From the NCBI GenBank assembly GCA_040882605.1, contig JBBEAY010000064.1:1-64000 (forward strand): a stretch of 64,000 nt of DNA, read 5' to 3'. Positions 41,979-50,792 of this stretch are shown piece by piece. Numbering within the stretch: the stretch's first letter is position 1; every line of letters starts with the position of its first letter. Source of the stretch: JAOUEA01 sp040882605. GTDB taxonomy: Bacteria; Actinomycetota; UBA4738; HRBIN12. Position numbers and translations under genes: made by a program. The notes under the pieces are model-generated. The model made no database searches. It was not told where the DNA came from and was given only the letters and a program-made list of their open reading frames with translations.

Positions 41979-43301
41979 CTATCGGAACGTGTCGTTGGCT
42001 TCGGACTCCATGGCCGCGAGCGCATCGTCGACGCTCTCGGTGCCCTGCAACACGCCCAACAGGTGCGGATACGCGATCTCGTACCAGAGCAAGTCGCGGT
42101 CGGGAAGGTTCCCCACGTATTGGCCGTACTGCAGGAGCGGGAACCACGCCTCGAAGTGCGGGTAGTCCGCGATGAGCTGCTCCTGCGTGGCCCCTTCGCC
42201 GTTCGACCGCAACGCCGGCAGCGTGCCCGTGGCCGTGTTCCAGGCGGCAGCGTTCTCGGGGTCGAGGGTCACGAACTCGACGAAGTCCCATGCGACGTTG
42301 GTGGCCGGGCTGTTCGCCGAGACGGTCAGTCCCCAGCCGGAGTCGGCGACGAAGTCAGGTGTCTCCCCGAGTGTCGGCAGCGCCACGTACTTCGTCGCGT
42401 CGGCGACTTCCGGGAAGTCGGCGGAGTACTCGGGCACCACCCATGGACCGATGAGGCCCATCGAACAGGCTTCCTCGAAGTAGCAGTCGCCGACCCAGTT
42501 GGCGGTATCGTTGAACAGCTCCGGATCGATGATGCCCTCGTCGACCATCGACTGCATCAGGGCGACGGCCTCGCGCGCCTCGGGGGTGTCGATCGTGAAC
42601 GAGGCGCCGTCGTCGGCGAGGAACTGCCCCCCGCCCTGCAGGATCAGTGAGAAGAACGAGTAGACCAGGGCGTCCGCAGATGTGAAGTGATATCCGGTGC
42701 GGGTGATCACGTCGTCCTGCGTCTCGGTGAGCGCCTTGGCGTCGGCCATGAACTCGTCCCACGTCGCCCATCCGGCGCTCGTATCCACCCCCGCCGCATC
42801 GGCGATGTCGGTGTTCACGAGCGTCGCGCCGTACTCGATGTTGAACTCCTGCGGGAATCCGTACAGCGTGTCGTCGCAGGTGTAGCCACCGATCGGCGCT
42901 TCGAAGAACGCCGACTGCGCGTCGGCGAGGCCGCTCACATCGGCCGGCACGGGCGCCAGGTTGTCGGCGTAGCTGCACGTCCACGTGCCGAACATCTGCA
43001 ATACGTCGGCCTCGGTACCCGCGGGAAGCGCCGTCTGCAGCGTCTGGATGTACGAGTCGTAATCGAACGTCTCGAACTTGAGCGTGACGTTCGGATTCGC
43101 CGCCTCGAATCCGGCACCGAGATCCTTGAGGCCCTGGTTGAACGACTTGTTCTGGTGCGTCCAGACGCGAAGGGTCACCGGTTCGTCGGCGGCGACGGAC
43201 CCGCCGGAGTCGCCGGGCTCGTCGGCACCGAAGGTGCACGCGGACCCGAGCATCAACAGCGCCACCCCGAGTGCCTGCCACCGCCTGAACCGACGCGTCA
43301 T
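41979..43301 (-). CDS. Sugar ABC transporter solute-binding lipoprotein
   Basis: This 440-residue family 1 solute-binding protein has a lipoprotein signal ending LLMLGSAC (Cys22), a Gly/Asp linker, and the usual two-lobed fold (VTLRVWTHQNKSFNQGLKDL, FPQEFNIEYGATLVNTDIAD, GLIGPWVVPEYSADFPEV). It would hand an oligosaccharide or glycoside to the two permeases. Its start overlaps the stop of the SIS-domain gene by 4 bp. Confidence 0.92.
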   Translation of the reverse strand: MTRRFRRWQALGVALLMLGSACTFGADEPGDSGGSVAADEPVTLRVWTHQNKSFNQGLKDLGAGFEAANPNVTLKFETFDYDSYIQTLQTALPAGTEADVLQMFGTWTCSYADNLAPVPADVSGLADAQSAFFEAPIGGYTCDDTLYGFPQEFNIEYGATLVNTDIADAAGVDTSAGWATWDEFMADAKALTETQDDVITRTGYHFTSADALVYSFFSLILQGGGQFLADDGASFTIDTPEAREAVALMQSMVDEGIIDPELFNDTANWVGDCYFEEACSMGLIGPWVVPEYSADFPEVADATKYVALPTLGETPDFVADSGWGLTVSANSPATNVAWDFVEFVTLDPENAAAWNTATGTLPALRSNGEGATQEQLIADYPHFEAWFPLLQYGQYVGNLPDRDLLWYEIAYPHLLGVLQGTESVDDALAAMESEANDTFR

Positions 43302-44191
43302 GTGTTCGCTCCTCTCTCGGACAGCACCACGGAACGGGTGAGGTGCTGCGGATGATCAGGGTCGAGCCCACGCCGTTCGGCGAGGGCCAAAGCCAAGCGG
43401 TGCACGCGCACGAGCTCGGCCATCGGGTCGAGCGTGCCAACGTGCGCGGTAGCGCCGACTGCTCGCACGTCGTCGGCGATCGATGGGTCCGCAGAGCCGA
43501 TCACCCAGACGAAGGTGCGGGCGCCGGCGATACTGATCGGTCCGTGTCGATATTCCATGGCGGGGTATGCCTCGGTGTACGACTGGGTGGCCTCGCGGAG
43601 CTTGAGCGCGGCTTCCTCGGCGATACCGACGCTCCACCCGTGCCCCAAGAAGACGAAATGCTCTGCAGCGAGCGCTCGATCATCGACGGGCTCAACGAGC
43701 GCCTGTTCGGCCTCGGCGACTACGGGCATCAGGTCGTTGCCGAGATGCGTGCGGAGCAAGGCCAGCGTCGACGTTGCGAAGCGTGTCTGTACGACCGAAC
43801 GCTCGTCCGCGAACTCCAGGGGGATGGGGTCGGTGGCGAGCGCGACCACCGGCGACGACGGCACGGCGGTGATCACCGAGGTGCGCCGGCCGGCGAGGTC
43901 GCCGAGCAGCCGAACCACCTCCGACGTCGTGCCGCTGCGACTGATCGCCAGCACCCGGTCGTAGGTACGCGTGGCGAGGAACTCCGACGCCGGGAACGCG
44001 TCGGTCTCGCCCTGCCCGCTCGCCTCACGCAGCGCCGCGAAGGCTCGCGCGATGTAAAGCGATGTGCCACACCCCACAGCCGCCACACGCTCACCGGCCG
44101 CCGGCAGCGCGTCGTTGACCCTGGGCGCGCAGGCGATCGCCAGGCGCCACGTCTCGGGTTGCGATGCCACTTCCTGCGCAGTTTCGCTCAC
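43298..44191 (-). CDS. SIS-domain sugar isomerase/deaminase-like protein
   Basis: This 297-residue protein has two SIS domains (GCGTSLYIARAFAALREA, AISRSGTTSEVVRLLG, LGHGWSVGIAEEAALKLREA, YPAMEYRHGP), like AgaS and FrlB and the isomerase half of GlmS. These act on amino-sugar or fructosamine phosphates. It heads the importer operon, divergent from the DeoR-type gene, so it probably processes the imported sugar. The reaction is not certain. Confidence 0.85.
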   Translation of the reverse strand: MSETAQEVASQPETWRLAIACAPRVNDALPAAGERVAAVGCGTSLYIARAFAALREASGQGETDAFPASEFLATRTYDRVLAISRSGTTSEVVRLLGDLAGRRTSVITAVPSSPVVALATDPIPLEFADERSVVQTRFATSTLALLRTHLGNDLMPVVAEAEQALVEPVDDRALAAEHFVFLGHGWSVGIAEEAALKLREATQSYTEAYPAMEYRHGPISIAGARTFVWVIGSADPSIADDVRAVGATAHVGTLDPMAELVRVHRLALALAERRGLDPDHPQHLTRSVVLSERGANT

Positions 44192-44279
44192 TTACGCGCA
44201 CACTAGAGCACAATCATGCGGACGGTCAACGCACTCGAACGTGTGGCGCGCAGCGACCGTCGCCGCGTATATTTGCCTC
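44192..44279. promoter_or_regulatory. Divergent promoter/operator region of the sugar locus
   Basis: The 88 bp between the SIS gene (minus) and the DeoR-type gene (plus) must hold both promoters and probably the DeoR-type operator. I see no clear palindrome; tatatttgcc near 44267 is the only AT-rich stretch, close to the regulator start. Confidence 0.4.
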
Positions 44280-45038
44280 GTGCGACGCGCCGAGCGCCTG
44301 AGCGAGATCCTGAGAGTTCTGGCGGAAGACGGTGCCGTCGATGTCGGCGCGCTCGCCGCCGGACTCGACGTGTCCCAGGCGACCGTGCGCCGCGACCTTC
44401 AGCTACTCGAGGGGCAACGCATGCTCGCTCGGACGCACGGCGGCGCGGTCGCGAACGACGTGATGTACGAGCTTCCGCTGCGGTACAAGGCGGCGCGGCA
44501 CCACCCCGAGAAGATCCGCATCGCCCGCGAGGCGGCACGCAGGGTCGACGACGGGGCGATCGTCGGGCTCACCGGCGGCACCACGACGACCGAGGTCGCA
44601 CGCGCCGTGCTCGATCGAGCCGGGCTCACGGTCGTCACGAACGCGCTCAACATCGCCGGCGAGCTCGCGATCCGCTCCGACCTGAAGCTCGTGGTCACCG
44701 GTGGCACCGCGCGACCCGAGTCATACGAGCTGGTCGGCCCCGTCGCCGAGCGGGCGCTCACGGAGATGCACCTGCATACCGCGATCGTGGGTGTCGACGG
44801 AGTCACGCTCGACGAAGGGCTGACGACGCATCACGAGGTCGAAGCCCACACGAACCGAGTGTTGCTCGAGCAAGCCCGTCAGGTCATCGTGGTGGCCGAC
44901 AGCTCGAAGCTAGGACTCGTGGCGTTCGCCCGCATCTGTCCGTTGGGTGCTGTCGACGAGCTGATCACCGACGACGCGGCTGACCCGGCCACGATCTCGG
45001 CGATCCGCGATGCCGGCATCACTGTCACGACGGTCTGA
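44280..45038 (+). CDS. DeoR-family transcriptional regulator
   Basis: This 252-residue regulator starts at GTG 44280. It has the N-terminal HTH (RRAERLSEILRVLAEDGAVD, then VSQATVRRDLQLLE, residues about 1-55) and the C-terminal sugar-phosphate sensor domain (GLTGGTTTTEVARAV, DGVTLDEGLTTHHEVEA, DSSKLGLVAFA). DeoR-type repressors respond to a phosphorylated sugar, consistent with control of the divergent SIS-importer-GH4 operon. Confidence 0.93.
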   Translation: MRRAERLSEILRVLAEDGAVDVGALAAGLDVSQATVRRDLQLLEGQRMLARTHGGAVANDVMYELPLRYKAARHHPEKIRIAREAARRVDDGAIVGLTGGTTTTEVARAVLDRAGLTVVTNALNIAGELAIRSDLKLVVTGGTARPESYELVGPVAERALTEMHLHTAIVGVDGVTLDEGLTTHHEVEAHTNRVLLEQARQVIVVADSSKLGLVAFARICPLGAVDELITDDAADPATISAIRDAGITVTTV

Positions 45039-45073
45039 GAGGTCATGAGCACGCTTGTCGACATGGAGCGCTC

Positions 45074-46186
45074 ATGACGCCACCCGCCGCCGGGAGCAAA
45101 ATGACGTCAACTCCCGACCTCGAGCGGCTGCGCGACCTTCCGCTTCGGTCCTATGCGCCTCGCCCGGTGGTCCGGCGCCCGGTGAGCGAGGTGACCCGAG
45201 CCCGATCCCCGGTGGTCGATGTCCATGCGCACCTGGGCCGTTGGCTCGCCGGCGAGTGGGCCGCGCCCGATGTCGGGACGCTCCTCGCCATCATGGACGC
45301 CGCCAACGTCGCGACCGTCGTGAACCTCGACGGCATGTGGGGCGATGAGCTCCGCGCGAACCTCGCCCGCTACGACGAAGAGCACCCGGGGCGGTTCGTC
45401 ACGTTCGCCCAGTGGGACCGGACGCTCTTCCGCGAGCACATCGACTTCGGAGAGCGACTCGCGGCGCAGGTGCGCGAGGGCGCTGCCGACGGGGCACGCG
45501 GCCTCAAGGTGTGGAAGGATCTCGGCCTGCATCTGCGCGACCCTGCCGGAGCGCTCGTCATGCCCGACGACGAGCGACTCGACCCGGTCTGGCAAACCTG
45601 CGCCGACGCCGGGCTCCCGGTCTTGATGCATACGGGCGACCCGCTCGCCTTCTTCGACCCGCTCGACGAGACCAACGAGCGACTCGAGGAGCTGCTCGAG
45701 AATCCCGACTGGTGGTTCGGCGATCGGTCACGGTTCCCGACGTTCGATGCGCTCGCCGACTCGTTCGAAGCGCTCGTCGCCCGCCGGCGCGACGTCACCT
45801 TCCTCGGCGCTCACGCCGCCGGCCTCGCCGAAGATCTTGGCCGGCTCGACCGCATGCTCAGCGCCTACCCGAATCTGCACGCCGACCTCGCTGCGCGCAC
45901 CGCCGAGCTAGGCCGAGTGCCGCGAGCGACGGCTGCACTGATCCGACGGCATCCCGACCGCTTCCTGTTCGGCAGCGACGGCATTCCACCCAGCGCGGAG
46001 GAGTACGCGACGTCATTCCGATTCCTCGAGATGGCCGACGAGCACGTTCCCTACTCACCGGACCGGGTGCCGCCGCAAGGTCGCTGGGCGATCTCATGCC
46101 TCGACCTGCCCGACGGAGTTCTTGCCCAGGTGTACGCGGGAAACGCCCGCCGGCTGATCTCCGGCCTCGACCCGAACCGGACCTAG
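45074..46186 (+). CDS. Amidohydrolase-2 family metal-dependent hydrolase
   Basis: This 370-residue protein has VVDVHAHLGRW (the first HxH metal motif, near residue 50), GLKVWKDLGLHL, PVLMHTGDPLAFF (metal His), and FLFGSDGIPPS (catalytic Asp). These are amidohydrolase-2 features, as in decarboxylases and lactonases of aromatic or sugar acids. It follows the DeoR gene by 35 bp and might be co-expressed with it. The GGxP start region has two methionines (45074, 45101); the second is also possible. Confidence 0.85.
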   Translation: MTPPAAGSKMTSTPDLERLRDLPLRSYAPRPVVRRPVSEVTRARSPVVDVHAHLGRWLAGEWAAPDVGTLLAIMDAANVATVVNLDGMWGDELRANLARYDEEHPGRFVTFAQWDRTLFREHIDFGERLAAQVREGAADGARGLKVWKDLGLHLRDPAGALVMPDDERLDPVWQTCADAGLPVLMHTGDPLAFFDPLDETNERLEELLENPDWWFGDRSRFPTFDALADSFEALVARRRDVTFLGAHAAGLAEDLGRLDRMLSAYPNLHADLAARTAELGRVPRATAALIRRHPDRFLFGSDGIPPSAEEYATSFRFLEMADEHVPYSPDRVPPQGRWAISCLDLPDGVLAQVYAGNARRLISGLDPNRT

Positions 46187-46289
46187 GATCGGTGGCCTGA
46201 AACCCCACCCCCTTGTCAGCGGACCGACGACTCATGAGACGTCGACGTCGAACAGGCTCACATCCCAGCGACGGCTGCATCGAACTCGC

Positions 46290-47599
46290 CTACAGCAGGC
46301 CGGTACCCCACGGGCCTGTGATCGCAAGGGTGATCCCCGGTCGCTGGATCGCCACGATCAGCCACCTGCCGTCGGGCGAGTAGACCGGACCCGCGAACTC
46401 GGAATCGCCGCCTCCCAAGAGGTTCTCGGCGAAGTCGAACACCTGGCCAGCGGGGGTGAGTCCGCGCAGGAAGTTCCTGGGGTACCCGTCCTCGCACAGG
46501 AGCACGCCGCCGCGAGGACTGACCGCGACGTTGTCGGGTGTGTCCAGGATGTCGCGGTTGTGCGTCTCGTAGAGCAGCCGAAGGGTTCCCTTCGACGGCG
46601 TGTAACGCCACACCTGACCGTGGTTCTGGTCGCCGCCGTAGGCTTTGCGAACGTCACCGCGCCGTTCTTGAAGTCCTCGCCTTCCAGGTAATCGAAGGTG
46701 GCACCACCGAGCGCGATGCCCTGCTTGGCGACGCGGGCGGCTGGTCCGCCACCTTCGAGATCGGGATCGGCATCGGGGATCATCACCCACGCGGTGCGGA
46801 GGTCACGCCCGACCGTTTGATGCTTGCGCGTGTCGTAGCCCGGCTGCCCCTGGACAGCCAGCATCTGCAGCGTGCCGCCGGCCGCGAGGTTGTTCCTGTC
46901 GTTGGGGACGAACCGGAAGAAGCCGGCCGGCGTGTCGTCCTCGGTCATGTACACGATCCCGGTCTTGGGGTCGGTCACCGCTGCCTCGTGGACGAATCTC
47001 CCCATCGCCTTCAGCGGCGCCGGCATGATCTGGCCACCAGCCGTGGACGGGATCTCGAACACGTATCCGTGCTTCTTCGGCAGCGCTGCCGCGCCTGTGA
47101 AGTGAGTGCCTTCCTCGCAGGTCAACCAGGTCTTGCGCGGTGTCGCCCCTCCCGAGCACGGCCAGAGCAGGCCGCTCGCCACGAGGAACGCATCGACCGG
47201 CGTCATCGTGGCCGGATCGATGTCGTAGATGACGACGCTGCCTTGGACCGCTTGGTCGTAGGCCTTGCCCACGTCACCTAGAGCCGTTCCAGCACCGAGC
47301 TCATGGTTGCGCACGACCCTCAGCAGCCTGCGGTTGGTCGGATGAGGGAAGAACGCTTGTCCGTCTGGCGCGCCCGGTGGACCCTGAGGAAGACCCGGAA
47401 TCGGGTGGCCGGTCTGGTCGACCACGTGGCACGTGAACCCCGCCGGCAGCGACACGAGACCGTTCGCCGCCGGGGCGAGCGCACCATAGCCGGGCGCGGC
47501 TGCTCTGGCCCGCCCAGCGAGTGCCGATGGCGCGATCAGGGCGGCGCCGGCAAGCACCGCCCCTCGCTGCAGCACCGTACGTCGATCGATCGACTCCAT
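46290..47599 (-). pseudogene. phoX: PhoX-like (DUF839) protein broken by a frameshift
   Basis: The reading begins MESIDRRTVLQRG, a Tat signal (twin Arg at 6-7), then the DUF839/PhoX fold (FTCHVVDQTGHPIPGLPQG, ALGDVGKAYDQAVQGSVV, LTCEEGTHFTG, MTEDDTPAGFFRFVPND). At about 46641-46647 the frame must shift: before it reads NGAVTFAK, and after it YGGDQNHGQVWRYTPSKGT in the next frame, followed by DTPDNVAVSPRGGVLLCEDG and SEFAGPVYSPDGRWLIVAIQ, to a stop at 46290. One missing base between gcaaa and gcctac explains it. PhoX proteins are secreted calcium-dependent phosphatases. This is either a real inactivating mutation or a sequencing error. Confidence 0.8.
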
Positions 47600-47729
47600 G
47601 ATCAGCTACCCCCGGTCGTCGTGACACACCCCGACCTGGTGGCGGGGCACCAACACGTGGGGGGACGGCAGGCGGGACGCCGCGGCCCGTCAATGGGCGG
47701 AGGTGGCAACCTCACAGGGTCTGCTGAGA

Positions 47730-48629
47730 CTAGAACCCCAGGCGGTCGAGCATCTTGGGGTCGCGCTGCCATTCCTTCATGACCTTGACCCGAAGGTCGA
47801 GGAAGACTCGCTCCCCCACGAGCGGCTCGATCTGCTCGCGCGCCTTCGAACCGATCGTCTTGAGGGTCTGTCCGCCCTTGCCGATCAAGATGCCCTTCTG
47901 CGAGTCGCGCTCGACCACGATCGATGCGTAGATACGGTCGAGCCCGTCTTCGTGCTCGATCTCTTCGATGACCACGGCGACCGAGTGCGGCACCTCTTCG
48001 CGAGTGACCGCGAGCGCCTGCTCGCGCACGAGCTCTGCGATACGCACCTCGAGCGGCTGGTCAGTGATCTCGCCGTCGGGGAACAGCGGGGGGCCTAAGG
48101 GCATGCGCGCGACGAGCAGGTCGAGCAGGGTGTCGACCCCGATGCCCCCGACGGCAGAAGCGGGCACTATCTCGTCCCAGTCACCGAGCTCGCCTGCAGC
48201 TGCGAGCTGCGGGATGACCTCGTGGTGACGGATGCGGTCGATCTTGTTCACGACGCAGAGGCGGGCATGCGCGCCGGCGCCGGCCACATGCTGTTCGTAC
48301 ACATAGGCATCGCCACGGCCCACGCCCGACGCCCCGTCGACGACGAGCACCACCACATCGACACCCGCGACGGCATCGCCCACGAGGGCGTTGAGTCGCA
48401 CCCCGAGCGCGGTGCGCGGCTTGTGGAACCCAGGGGTATCGGTGAACACGATCTGCACGTCGTCGGTGGTCCAGATCGCCCTGATGTCGCGCCGGGTCGT
48501 CTGCGGCTTGTCCGAGACGATCGCGACCTTCTCCCCGACCAGGGCATTCACGAGCGTGGACTTGCCGACGTTGGGCCGTCCGACCACGGCGACGACTCCG
48601 GCTCGATGTTCGGCGGGCGTGCCGCTCAC
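47730..48629 (-). CDS. era: GTPase Era
   Basis: Era is a 16S rRNA maturation GTPase. It has G1 GRPNVGKST, G3 DTPG, G4 NKID and the KH domain (LIGKGGQTLKTIGSKAREQI) near the end; 299 residues is the usual length. The start is GTG 48629, overlapping the cdd stop by 4 bp. It closes the phoH-ybeY-corC-cdd-era run. In many actinobacteria recO follows directly; here a long accessory block separates them. Confidence 0.96.
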   Translation of the reverse strand: MSGTPAEHRAGVVAVVGRPNVGKSTLVNALVGEKVAIVSDKPQTTRRDIRAIWTTDDVQIVFTDTPGFHKPRTALGVRLNALVGDAVAGVDVVVLVVDGASGVGRGDAYVYEQHVAGAGAHARLCVVNKIDRIRHHEVIPQLAAAGELGDWDEIVPASAVGGIGVDTLLDLLVARMPLGPPLFPDGEITDQPLEVRIAELVREQALAVTREEVPHSVAVVIEEIEHEDGLDRIYASIVVERDSQKGILIGKGGQTLKTIGSKAREQIEPLVGERVFLDLRVKVMKEWQRDPKMLDRLGF

Positions 48630-49054
48630 CGCTGGAGCCGGCCGAGATCGTCCGGCCCGAAGGCGTCGGGCAACAGCTCGTCGAGCGACCACACCGTTCG
48701 GATCGAGCCGTCCGCCGACTCGGCGATCACCGCCATGCCGGCTCCCCCGAACTCGTACAGCACCTGGCGGCACCCACCGCACGGGGGGGTTGGGGTCTCA
48801 GCGTCGGTCACCACGGCGACGGCGCGAGCGCTCGAGGCAGCTCCGGCTGCGACAGCAATGGCGACGGCGTTCCGCTCGGCGCACACCGACATCGGATAGC
48901 TCGCGTTCTCGACGTTCACCGCCGCGAAGATCGCGTCGCGCGCAAGCAAGGCCGCGCCGACGTGGAAACCACTATAGGGCGCATACGCCTTCGCTCGGAT
49001 CTCTCGAGCGCTCGCGATCATGCGATCGACCAACTCGGGCTCGATCGACGTCAC
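48626..49054 (-). CDS. cdd: Cytidine deaminase
   Basis: This 142-residue enzyme deaminates cytidine and deoxycytidine. The zinc site is complete: VCAERNA (Cys with catalytic Glu) and PCGGCRQ (two Cys). SGFHVGAALLA and VNVENASYP are also typical. It overlaps era and corC by 4 bp each. Confidence 0.95.
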   Translation of the reverse strand: MTSIEPELVDRMIASAREIRAKAYAPYSGFHVGAALLARDAIFAAVNVENASYPMSVCAERNAVAIAVAAGAASSARAVAVVTDAETPTPPCGGCRQVLYEFGGAGMAVIAESADGSIRTVWSLDELLPDAFGPDDLGRLQR

Positions 49055-50334
49055 GGCACAGGTTCCTCGACCACGGGCTCGGACTCGGACTCGAGGTCTG
49101 GGTCACGCGTGATCAACACTTTCTCGATGCGGCGGCCCTTGATCTCCTCGGCGGTGAAGGTGAGCCCGTCGATGCGGCATTCCTCGCCCTCGTCGGGGAT
49201 GTGACCGAGGATGTCGAGCACGAGCCCGGCGACCGTGTCCCATTCCTCATCGGGAAGCTCCACTCCGAGCAGGTCGTTGACGTCGTCGATCGAGGTCTTG
49301 CCGCTGGCGCGAAACACGCGCTCCCCGACCTGCTCGACCTCGGGCTCCTCGCGGTCATACTCGTCGGTGATCTCGCCGACGAGCTCCTCGAGCAGGTCTT
49401 CGAGCGAAACCAGGCCTGTCACCGACCCGTGCTCGTCGGTCACGAGCGCCATGTGGAACTTCTCGCGCTGCATCTCGCGCAGCAGGTCGGCCACCTTCTT
49501 CGACTCGGGGACGTACCGGGCTTCCCGCACGACCTCGGCGAGCGGTATGTCGTACTTGCCTTGGTGCAGGGCCTTGAGCACGTCCTTCGCGAAGACGATG
49601 CCGACCACGTCGTCGAGATCCTCGTCTGCGTCGTAGACGGGGATGCGCGAGGTGCCGTGCGTCAGCACGAGCGCCTGCACGTCGCGCAGCGCCTTGTCGT
49701 CCTCGATGGCGATGATGTCGGGCCGCGGCACCATGACCTCGCGAACGATCGTGTCGCCGAACTCGAAGATCGAGTGGATGAGCTGCTTCTCGCCCTCTTC
49801 GATCGAGCCTTCCTCGCTGCCGACCTGTGCCATCGATCTGATCTCTTCCTCGCTGACGAAGGGTCCCGCTTTGATGCCCTTGCCCGGCAACAGAACGTTC
49901 GCGAGACCGATCAACGCGCGGGTCGGCCAGGCGAGCAGCCGCCCCAGGAAGTACACGAGCGGCGCGAGGGCAAGCGCCATGCGGTCGGAGTGCAGCACGC
50001 CGAACGTCTTCGACATCGCCTCGACGAAGACGAAGTAGAGCAGCGTGAACACGACCGACGCGATCGTGATGCCGAGGGTTCCGAACTGAGCCTCCGCGAC
50101 GATCGCGACCAGGATCGCGGAGCCGTTCTGCACGATCATCACGGCGAGGTAGACCGAGTTCAGGTAGCGGGGCGGGTCGGTCGCGAGCCGCACGAGCAAA
50201 GCGGCATTGCGGCGACCGTCGTCCTCGAGGGCCAACGCCTTCACGCGAGTCATACGGGTGAGCGAGGACTCGGCCAGAGCCATGAGCGATCCCAGTCCCC
50301 CGAGCGCCGCCACGAGCACCCACATGTATCTCAC
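49051..50334 (-). CDS. CNNM/CorC-type membrane protein (hemolysin family)
   Basis: This 427-residue protein has an N-terminal DUF21 membrane domain (residues about 5-190, four helices), two CBS domains (near 205-330: VMVPRPDIIAIEDDKALRDV, YVPESKKVADLLREMQREKF) and a C-terminal CorC_HlyC domain. It is probably a magnesium/divalent ion exporter or sensor. The start is GTG 50334, overlapping ybeY by 4 bp. The ybeY-corC-era order is conserved in many bacteria. Confidence 0.9.
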   Translation of the reverse strand: MRYMWVLVAALGGLGSLMALAESSLTRMTRVKALALEDDGRRNAALLVRLATDPPRYLNSVYLAVMIVQNGSAILVAIVAEAQFGTLGITIASVVFTLLYFVFVEAMSKTFGVLHSDRMALALAPLVYFLGRLLAWPTRALIGLANVLLPGKGIKAGPFVSEEEIRSMAQVGSEEGSIEEGEKQLIHSIFEFGDTIVREVMVPRPDIIAIEDDKALRDVQALVLTHGTSRIPVYDADEDLDDVVGIVFAKDVLKALHQGKYDIPLAEVVREARYVPESKKVADLLREMQREKFHMALVTDEHGSVTGLVSLEDLLEELVGEITDEYDREEPEVEQVGERVFRASGKTSIDDVNDLLGVELPDEEWDTVAGLVLDILGHIPDEGEECRIDGLTFTAEEIKGRRIEKVLITRDPDLESESEPVVEEPVP

Positions 50335-50792
50335 GGGGCGATCACCCCGCTGTAACGCTGCTGGCGCGCCCACATCTCGGCGCGCTCGTCGTCGTCCTCA
50401 TGGTCGTACCCCAGCACGTGAAGCACCCCGTGCACGACGAGCAACCGCATCTCGGCCTCGGGGTCCGCGGGGTTGTTGCGTGCGGCGACCGACGGCGCGA
50501 TCACCACGTCGCCCAGCACACGCACGCCATCTTCGTCGACGTCATCGTCGTCGAGCGGGAACGACAACACGTCGGTCGGCCCTGGTTCGTGCACGTAGCG
50601 CTCGTGCAGCCCGGTGATCTCGCGCTCATCGACGAACGACAGCGAGAGCTCGCCCCGCTCGACACCCTCGGCCGCGAGGGTCTCGGCGGCGAGCGCGGCG
50701 AGCGCCTGCTCGTCGACCGCGCGCGGCTGGCGGTTCGACACGATCACCGATCGATGTCCGCCGTCGTCGTCGCGTTTCGCGCCCACGCTCAC
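50331..50792 (-). CDS. ybeY: Endoribonuclease YbeY
   Basis: YbeY matures 16S rRNA and takes part in ribosome quality control. The zinc motif HGVLHVLGYDH (H121, H125, H131) is complete, and TDVLSFP is typical. The protein is 153 residues; its GTG start overlaps the phoH stop by 4 bp. Confidence 0.95.
   Translation of the reverse strand: MSVGAKRDDDGGHRSVIVSNRQPRAVDEQALAALAAETLAAEGVERGELSLSFVDEREITGLHERYVHEPGPTDVLSFPLDDDDVDEDGVRVLGDVVIAPSVAARNNPADPEAEMRLLVVHGVLHVLGYDHEDDDERAEMWARQQRYSGVIAP

Noticed and set aside
46538..47281. Plus-strand frame opposite the PhoX-like gene
   Set aside because: Shadow frame; the minus strand has a Tat signal and DUF839 motifs on both sides of the frameshift.
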